Shown here piece after piece: positions 57,504 through 64,000 of a stretch of DNA of 64,000 nucleotides (its first letter is position 1; each line of letters begins with the position of its first letter). Made by a program: the position numbers and the translations under genes. Below the pieces are notes generated by a model. The model ran no database searches. It worked only from the letters and a program-made list of their open reading frames with translations, and was not told the origin of the DNA. Origin of the DNA: Juglans regia (lineage: Eukaryota > Streptophyta > Magnoliopsida > Fagales > Juglandaceae); assembly GCF_001411555.2 (NCBI RefSeq), contig NC_049901.1, positions 31,048,933 to 31,112,932 of the forward strand. The letters are read 5' to 3'.

Positions 57504-58995
57504 TGCTATGGCACCTCAGTTCCTCCAACCGTTCATTACGAGGGAACTTAGTGCCTAGGATGCAAGCCGAATGGGCTTCATCCCCTACGTTCATAGAAAT
57601 CTTGTGTGCTCGTATGCCAAACACATGTGTGTATTGAAACTTGTAGTGGAATATGTAAAAGGGCATTACTCGAAGACTAACACTAGTTGTATCAGAGAAA
57701 TTGTACAATACCCATTCTTTAATAAAAATATCCATAAGTCACTATTCCTTTATCCTAAATATAGTTACATACTAACATTAGTTCATTGCCCACATTATAA
57801 TATACAGCACCATAAATTGTCCCTCGCCTAAGTATAATAAACATCTTCGAATTTACAAAAATATAAACTTAATGGGGATAGGCCCCCATGGCTATTCCTC
57901 AGGCTAGGCTGATCTTTCTTCCTCGTGGTAACCCTCCTGAGCTATATCTACATCAAAGTCTATGGATCCAAAAACCAAAACAAGAGACTACCATAATGAG
58001 ATTACAACAATAACTCAATAATTTTATTCTCATAACAGTTCTAATAATTAGAGACAATGGTAATGAATATGAATGCACCAGTTTCATGTAAACAAGGCTA
58101 AAACCACTTATCATAAGGAATCACTCTCTGAATGAAAAACACATATATCATAAGCATGGCGAGAAATCAACCTCTGAGCAAAAGCAACATAATCATAGAT
58201 CATCATACATATCACTAAGTATGAGAAATCACTTCACCTGTTCAGCACGGGGAGTCACTTTACCCAGCCAACATGTGAAATACATTCACCAAAACAACAA
58301 AGGAAATCACTCCACCCATTTAATGTGGATGATCTCTCTACCCGATAAACATGTGAAATGCATCCACCCAAAATAATATAAAAAATACTCCACCTGATCA
58401 AAATGGGACTCTCTACTCTTGTTATCATGTGGAACAATGCGGGAATGCCCCACCCAATCAGCATGGGAAATCCCTCTACCTAAGTGAAACTCGTGGCAAC
58501 GCACCGCCAGGAATGGTATGGGTACTTCTCAACCTAATCTCATGAGTGTAAAACACTTTGAAAGCACATCACTTGAAATCACATCATCAAAGTAGTCATT
58601 AATTATAACAAGAATATATGTACTTTCATAATAAAAAGGGGGTGAGAAGTAGAATATGAAGTAATGAACATACCCATAGACATGTAGCCCACATTACAAG
58701 CATAGTCGTAGGAGTAAACCTACCTGGACAGTGATTAAACCATAAGGGTTGTGCTGGAGTTGTTGGTCTCCTTATTGATAAAGATTTTGAGCTTCTAGCC
58801 TCCTTGCAATCTAGAACATAAAATAAGAGAAAGCATGAAGTACTTAACGACCTCAAAAGTGAGATCAAATCTATTGTTCGAATGTATTATATACAGCAGG
58901 ACTAATCTTGACTCCTGATTGACTGAAAGGGTGATCTTGGATCTCAGTCGCCCATCCATCTGTAGGACTAAAGAATGGTAGAGACCGAGTGGACT
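57504..58995 (-). repeat. Minus-strand LTR of the GGTGATTCC family (copy B)
   Basis: Counterpart of 35529-37020. The TATA-like GTATATAATA lies at about 58892-58903. The upper limit is approximate. Confidence 0.55.
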
Positions 58996-60093
58996 AATGG
59001 GACAAGGCGTGCACGTCCCTATAGCTTGCCTGGGAAATGGGTTTGCAGTCTATCTCCATATGAAATTCACCCACGTGGTGTTAGGCCTTACTTCTGAGGT
59101 CATAGGTATGGTTTGCAAGTCCGTATTCCTCCTTTCCCATGCGCACTTCTATCAAGACATCATTTCTGGAGTATGGGCTTTGGTACGTCACTTGTTGCCA
59201 TTAGAGCTCCTCCGTGTTATCTTGGAGCGTTCCCTAGCTCTGTAATGGGGTTTCCATTGCCCATTGATCGCCTTACATGTGGCAGCACACCCTTTGCTTG
59301 TCTGGTGTAGGGCAAACCTTATTAGTTGCCTTGTTTTCTTTGTGCTGCTCGTACTGGCCTTGACGACCACAACGTGCTGCTCGCCTTACTTCATCCCTGG
59401 CTACACAATGCTCGCCTAACTTCCTTCTTTTCATTGGCGCTATTCCTACAAGAAGGGATTCCTTCCCTCGAATCAACATGGCCCCCACAGCATGTGTGTT
59501 TGGGGTGTTCGAGTATTTAACATGTAGTTGAGTTAGGTATTTGGCATTTGTTTGGGTATTTAGCATCTGTTTGGGTTGAGTGTGTATATCTTTGGCTGTT
59601 GTTTGAGTATTTAGTATATGTTTGGGTCTGGTATTTACATGCATGTCTTTCTCAATAAGGCATGTATATCATTGGGAGTGCTCTGCTTGCTTAGTGGAGT
59701 GCTTAGCATGTTACTTCTGCCATCCTATTAGCCAAGTACATGATACTTGGTTGGTTGCTATTCACTTCTCTATGGGATATTCTATTGTTTATTTGTTGTG
59801 TTGTTTAGGAATACTTTGGTATTATTCGGGGTGTTCCAAGTTGTTGTATCCTGATAGAGAAGTAGAGCTCCACACCTTGGATTTCTATACAACCAATAAT
59901 GAAAAAAAAAACAATTCCATAAAATAGCACCATGCATCTTTTGTGGAAACAACTTTATTGACTCTTGTAGATCCGCTAAGCAATCTTAGAAGTTACTGAA
60001 TAGGGCTTTAAATGCCTTCCAACACCAAAAACTCACTCTTTAAACAACTCACACTTCGCCCAACTTGTCAAAAATTGAAGGGTTGCTATAAAT
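58996..60093. other. Non-coding DNA between LTR and LINE (copy B)
   Basis: As 37021-38121, including the GTTTGGGTATTTAG repeat at about 59500-59640. The A-run near 59902 is 3 bp shorter than in copy A. Confidence 0.5.
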
Positions 60094-62611
60094 GAGGATC
60101 TGTCAAGAGAATTCGAAGCTACTGAAGTAACTTTGGCCCTGAACAAAATGAATCCCAATAAGTCTCCAGGACCTGATGGCATGGCACCACTTTTTTATCA
60201 GAAGTTCTGGAATGTTGTTGGGCAAGAGGTGACAAAAGCTATCCGAAAGGCCCCTAATGATGGTCAGTTTCTACAAGCGATAAATCATACTTTCATCTCC
60301 TTGATCCCTAGGAAGAAGCTGCCTGAGATGATTTTTAGCTTCAAACCCATCAGCTTATGTAATGTGATCTATAAGTTGATATCAAAACTCATAGCAAATA
60401 GGCTCAAGACAATGTTTCCATCCATTATTTCCAACTCACAGAGTGCTTTTGTACTTAGAAGGCTCATAACAGAACTTGTGCATTTCCTCTGACAAAAAGG
60501 TTGGAAAGAAAAGTTTTATGTCTCTAAAGCTAGACATGAGTAAAGCTTATGATAGGGTGGAATGGGGGTTCCTAAAAACTGTTATGCAAAAAATGGGATT
60601 TGGTGACAAATGAATCAAGTTGATAATGCTTTGTGTGCAATATGTTTCTTCTAACATATTGGTGAATGGGGTGCCTAAAGGTCCTATGTTCCCATCCTGA
60701 GGCTTGAGGCAATGAGATTCCATTTCCCTTTACCTATTTTTGTTGTGCACAGAGGGACTAATTTCCTTATTGCAGCATGCTGTAAGATCAAAACAGATTG
60801 AAGGGGTATAGATTTTTAAAAAAGCTCCTAAGCTTAATCATCTCTTATTTGCAGATGACAGTGTGTTGTTTTGCAGGACAACTTTACTTGTTTAAAAATC
60901 CAGCAGCTCCTTGATATCTTTGAAAGAACATCAGGTCAAAAGGTGAATAAAGAAAAGACCTCAATGGTGTTAAGTAAAAATGCTCATAGCAGTCAACAAG
61001 AGGAAATAATGGCTTTTTGGGGTCCAACACTGGCAACAGTATGAAAAATACCTTGGACTTCCTCTTATGGTGGGGAGAGGCAAAAGACAAGCTTCTTTCA
61101 GATTTGAAGTAGAAAGTTTGGCAAAAGTTGAATGATTGGAAGGAAAAATTATTATCACAAGGAGGTAAAGAAATATTGATTAAGGCAGTAGCTGTAGTAA
61201 TCCCAACTTATACGATGAGCTGTTTTAGAATACCAAGTACCCTTTGTAGAGAATTAGAAAACATGATGGCAAATTTCTGGTGGGGTCAGAAGAAGGAAGA
61301 AAGGAAAACTAGATGGGTCAATTGGAAGAAAATATGTGAAGTTAAAACACAAGGAGGTTTGGGGTTCAAAGATTTACAGATTTTCAATCAATCTCTCTTG
61401 CAAAACAGGCTCGGAGGATTATGACAGAGGAGATAATTTTGCTGCACCAGATTTTTAAGGCCAAGTATTTTTTTTGCTTCAAGTTTTAGTGATTCAAAAT
61501 TGGTCTGCCCCTTCATATGTTTGGAGAGGAATTTGGGAATCAAAGAAACTATTGCTAAAAGGGTGCAGATAGAGGGTTGGGGATGGTAAGTCTATTAATT
61601 TTTGGACTATTTATTGGATGCCTGGACATAAATTGATACAGAGTTCTTCTCTTGGCCATGAACATGATTCTCTAGTCATAGCAGACCTTATTGATGAAGA
61701 AACAAAATGGTGGATTGTGGGAAAATTTAGAAGATTATTACGCCCTTGAGAAGCAGAAGATGTCTTCAAAGTGTTGCTTGGTACTAAGAGTAGATCTGAT
61801 TGCATCATTTGGGAACATGAAAAGTCTGGAATTTTTAGGGTAAAGAGTGCATATGATCTCATTCAAAAGTTTTCTAAGTAGGATGGTGAGAGCTTAAATG
61901 CAGTAGATCAAAGGTAGCTCACTTAGGCAGATGAAGGTGCCTAATAGGGTCAAAATCTTTGCATGGAGAGCTTTTAAAAATGGACTGCCCACTCGAAGGA
62001 ATCTGAAGGCTCGGCATATAGTGCAGGAAGCTCTTTGTGAATGGTGTACAGAGGGGGAGAAGGATGTGGCACATGCATTATACTATTGCCTCTCTGTAAG
62101 GCAGTCGTGGAAGCACTATTTTCTTGTGTTAATGACAGATGATGCTCAATTGGATATTATACAGCTTGCTCTCAAGGTGATGAGTAAAAGAAAACCTGAA
62201 GATCTTGATAAATTCTTTCTCATTGCTTGGAGCATGTGGCATAGAAGAAACCATAAGGTTTTTGAAAATAAAATCTTACCAACAGACCAAGTTATTGTGC
62301 ATGCTCTGATATTGGCTAAAGATTATAAAGAAGCAAGATTTCAGAAACAAAATAGAAAGCTTTCCAGTTGCTTTTCGCAGGCTCCTCCTCAAAATGCATT
62401 GAAGTTAAATGTAGATGGAGCAGCTTTTGACACTCTAAATAGAGTACGCGTGGGTCTTATTTTAAGAAATACTTCCTGTGAAGTGATCTTGGTTGCTAGT
62501 ATGCAGGAAAATGGAGTGGAAATTGAGCTCCTTGCTATATTGAGAGGGTTACAATCTGCATTCCCATAGGTAGTTATGAGCTTATCATTGAAAGTGATTA
62601 TTTACTCATAA
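60094..62611 (+). pseudogene. L1-type LINE ORF2 relic (copy B)
   Basis: Counterpart of 38122-40660 with the same domain order and shared stops. A 21-bp in-frame deletion near 60474 removes seven residues (DNILVAY in copy A) in the RT, and a further stop lies at about 61108 (GATTTGAAGTAG versus GATTTGAAGCAG). The zinc-finger-like and RNase H frame 61931-62569 is intact, with a few substitutions. Confidence 0.85.
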
Positions 62612-62674
62612 TGTGGCCAAGAAGAACAAGGTAGACAGGCTTTTCGTGAAAAAATAATAATAAAAATAAAAAAA

Positions 62675-62678
<4 letters not shown>

Positions 62679-62722
<44 letters not shown>
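62679..62722. repeat. (GA)n microsatellite, 44 bp (copy B)
   Basis: Twice the length of the tract at 40728-40749 in the same context. This is the usual behaviour of a polymorphic microsatellite. Confidence 0.9.
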
Positions 62723-62727
<5 letters not shown>

Positions 62728-62931
62728 TTGTTGATGTTTGTGTTGGGCCCTTGCTAAAGAAATAAACACCCAAATGGGATTGGATTTGGCCCATATGCGG
62801 CATGTTGGGTTAGCTTGGTCTAGTTTGGATCTTAGGTGGAGCTAGATAAGAACTCGTATGGGCCTAGGTTTGGCTCTTGCGCGCTAGTTTTGATTAGCTT
62901 GGTTAGGGGTGTGCAACTGCAACTGGATCCG

Positions 62932-63282
62932 GATGTTAAAAACTGGGCGGTTATTTAGGTATCGGTACCGTTTTGGATATCATTTCGAAATAGTCTATAT
63001 ATGAATAAATTATATATAAATTTATTTATATATATAAACTTATATAAATTATAAATAGTCTGGTCTGAATTGAAGGAGTCAAAAAATGAGCCTGCAGTTT
63101 GAAGAAATGAAAAAAAAAAAAGTAAGGGCCGAAATATGTATATTGATCGATACTGGCCGATACGGCTGAAATTCTGACCGGTACGAAACAATATATCTGT
63201 CTGTACCGGCTACTCGGCTGGTATAGCATATTTTAGCCGTACCGGCCGGTACAAAACGGATTTCAAAACACTAGTTGATACG
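62932..63282. repeat. GGTACCGG-rich interspersed repeat (copy B)
   Basis: Counterpart of 40960-41310, nearly identical. Family unknown. Confidence 0.4.
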
Positions 63283-63290
63283 GTACTCTT

Positions 63291-63743
63291 TGTGTTCATC
63301 CATAAAATAAATAATAAATAAGTAAATAAAAATAAATAAAGAGAGACACAGGGATTTCATGGTTTGGCATAAAAATTTACGTCCACGAGTTGGTTGGGGG
63401 CAAAATCCACTATAATATGTGATTTTACAATCTCTCAATACATTAGAGAAATTTAGGTTTCAGGTTGTTGAAGACGATGCCTCCCTTGAGAGAGATATGG
63501 TGGAGTCACTGTGTGTGGTGGAGTATATGCATATAGAGCCCCTTCATTTGTAGAGATTTCTTCCTTTTATAGAGGTCTATTTTCTTCCTTAGAGTGATTG
63601 AGTTTAACTTGCCTTATGAAGCACTTTCCTTTTAGGTGTCTGAGTCAACTTTTTTTGGTTTATCTCTTCCTTGCCTTATCTCTTCCCTTATTATTAGTGA
63701 TGGGTTTTCAATGGGTTGGACCCAATCAACTTTATCCCTAACA
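63291..63743 (-). repeat. Solo LTR, Copia-like, complete (copy B)
   Basis: On the minus strand it runs from TGTTAGGGATAAAGTTGATT to GATGAACACA, 453 bp with TG...CA ends, a TATA box (CTCTATAAAAGG, near 63565) and a GTGGACGTAAATTT segment. No internal domain lies on either side. The 5-bp flanks (CTCTT and GATGC) do not match, so the solo-LTR reading is tentative. Confidence 0.55.
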
Positions 63744-64000
63744 GATGCTTGCCATTCTTAAGGTTGACTTGCACGACAATAAGGTTTTGAGAATCTTCAA
63801 GTCAACCGTGATGGAGGTAGCCTGTAGAAAATTGTAGAAAATCAATTATGGGACCTAGTCCATAGTTTACCATTATTATGCGATGCAATGGAGATCTTCA
63901 TGAATGGTCCTCAAGAAGAATCCGTGAAATTTTTAATAAGGACCTTCAAGGATAGGCCCCTGGGAAGTTTGTTTGTAAGAACGTTTGCATAATAATTTAG
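63744..64000. other. Right flank, nothing recognised
   Basis: 257 bp of unique sequence outside the duplicated segment. Short frames only; a weak direct repeat GTAGAAAATTGTAGAAAATC lies at about 63824-63843. Confidence 0.5.

Larger units (their letters stand above)
41801..63672. repeat. Copy B of the 21-kb duplicated segment
   Basis: Direct repeat of 20553-41700. The coordinate offset steps from +21248 to +21476 at the MITE, and is +21473 by 45.5 kb, +21461 by 49.5 kb, +21459 by 52.4 kb, +21975 after the LTR deletion, +21972 after an A-run, +21951 after the LINE deletion and +21972 after the GA tract. All steps are accounted for by visible indels. It continues into unique flank at 63673. Confidence 0.95.

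Noticed and set aside
20553..63672. A genuine recent 21-kb segmental tandem duplication
   Set aside because: Possible, but the gap position at the exact unit boundary and the low, indel-type divergence fit allelic contig overlap better. Kept as the alternative to test.

Overview
This is plant nuclear DNA made almost entirely of transposable elements. I find no host protein-coding gene, tRNA, rRNA or CRISPR array that I can support. The base composition (AT-rich background with GC-rich LTR islands), Tat-like and chromovirus-type Ty3/Gypsy elements, an L1-type LINE, a hAT relic and Tourist-like MITEs all point to a dicot. The MITE family with GAGATGAGAT blocks is reminiscent of Fagales (walnut, hickory or oak relatives), but that placement is a guess.

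Layout. 1-8.0 kb is AT-rich intergenic DNA with microsatellites, a MITE relic (about 4.2 kb), a minus-strand solo LTR (5.5-6.2 kb) and a dead hAT transposase (6.3-7.0 kb). 8.0-17.1 kb is one degenerate plus-strand Tat-like Gypsy element: two LTRs, no recognisable gag or protease, broken RT, RNase H, second RNase H-like and integrase pieces, an array of about 16 units of a 114-bp satellite (itself split by a MITE), and an antisense ORF relic resembling the 'putative gypsy type transposon' family. 17.7-18.8 kb looks like a terminal-inverted-repeat element carrying a minisatellite. From about 20 kb come diverged LTRs of another Gypsy family marked by repeated GGTGATTCC modules, a minus-strand gag relic, a nested minus-strand chromovirus (26388-34875, with a perfect TAATA target-site duplication), more LTR of the first family in minus orientation with a primer-binding-site-like motif, a broken LINE, and a solo LTR that runs into a 100-N gap (41701-41800).

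The dominant structural fact is that 20553-41700 and 41801-63672 are the same sequence. The copies are about 21.1 and 21.9 kb, differ by roughly half a percent in the stretch I counted, and differ by a few clean indels: a 225-bp MITE, a 516-bp LTR deletion, a 21-bp LINE deletion, a (GA)n expansion and several 1-12 bp changes. The gap lies exactly where one copy ends and the other starts. That is what two overlapping, unmerged allelic contigs would look like, and a genuine 21-kb tandem duplication would need a coincidence to look the same. I therefore call the halves copy A and copy B and read their differences as probable heterozygosity.

No coding element here looks competent to move by itself. 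The chromovirus RT has lost its catalytic Asp pair in both copies, the Tat-like element has changed residues at both RT and integrase active sites, and the LINE and hAT are interrupted by stops and frameshifts. The most interesting observations are the allelic-overlap structure with its empty/filled MITE site, paired leader hairpins with a compensatory base change in the chromovirus, a pol frame running through the polypurine tract into the 3' LTR, and the satellite and antisense ORF inside the Tat-like element.
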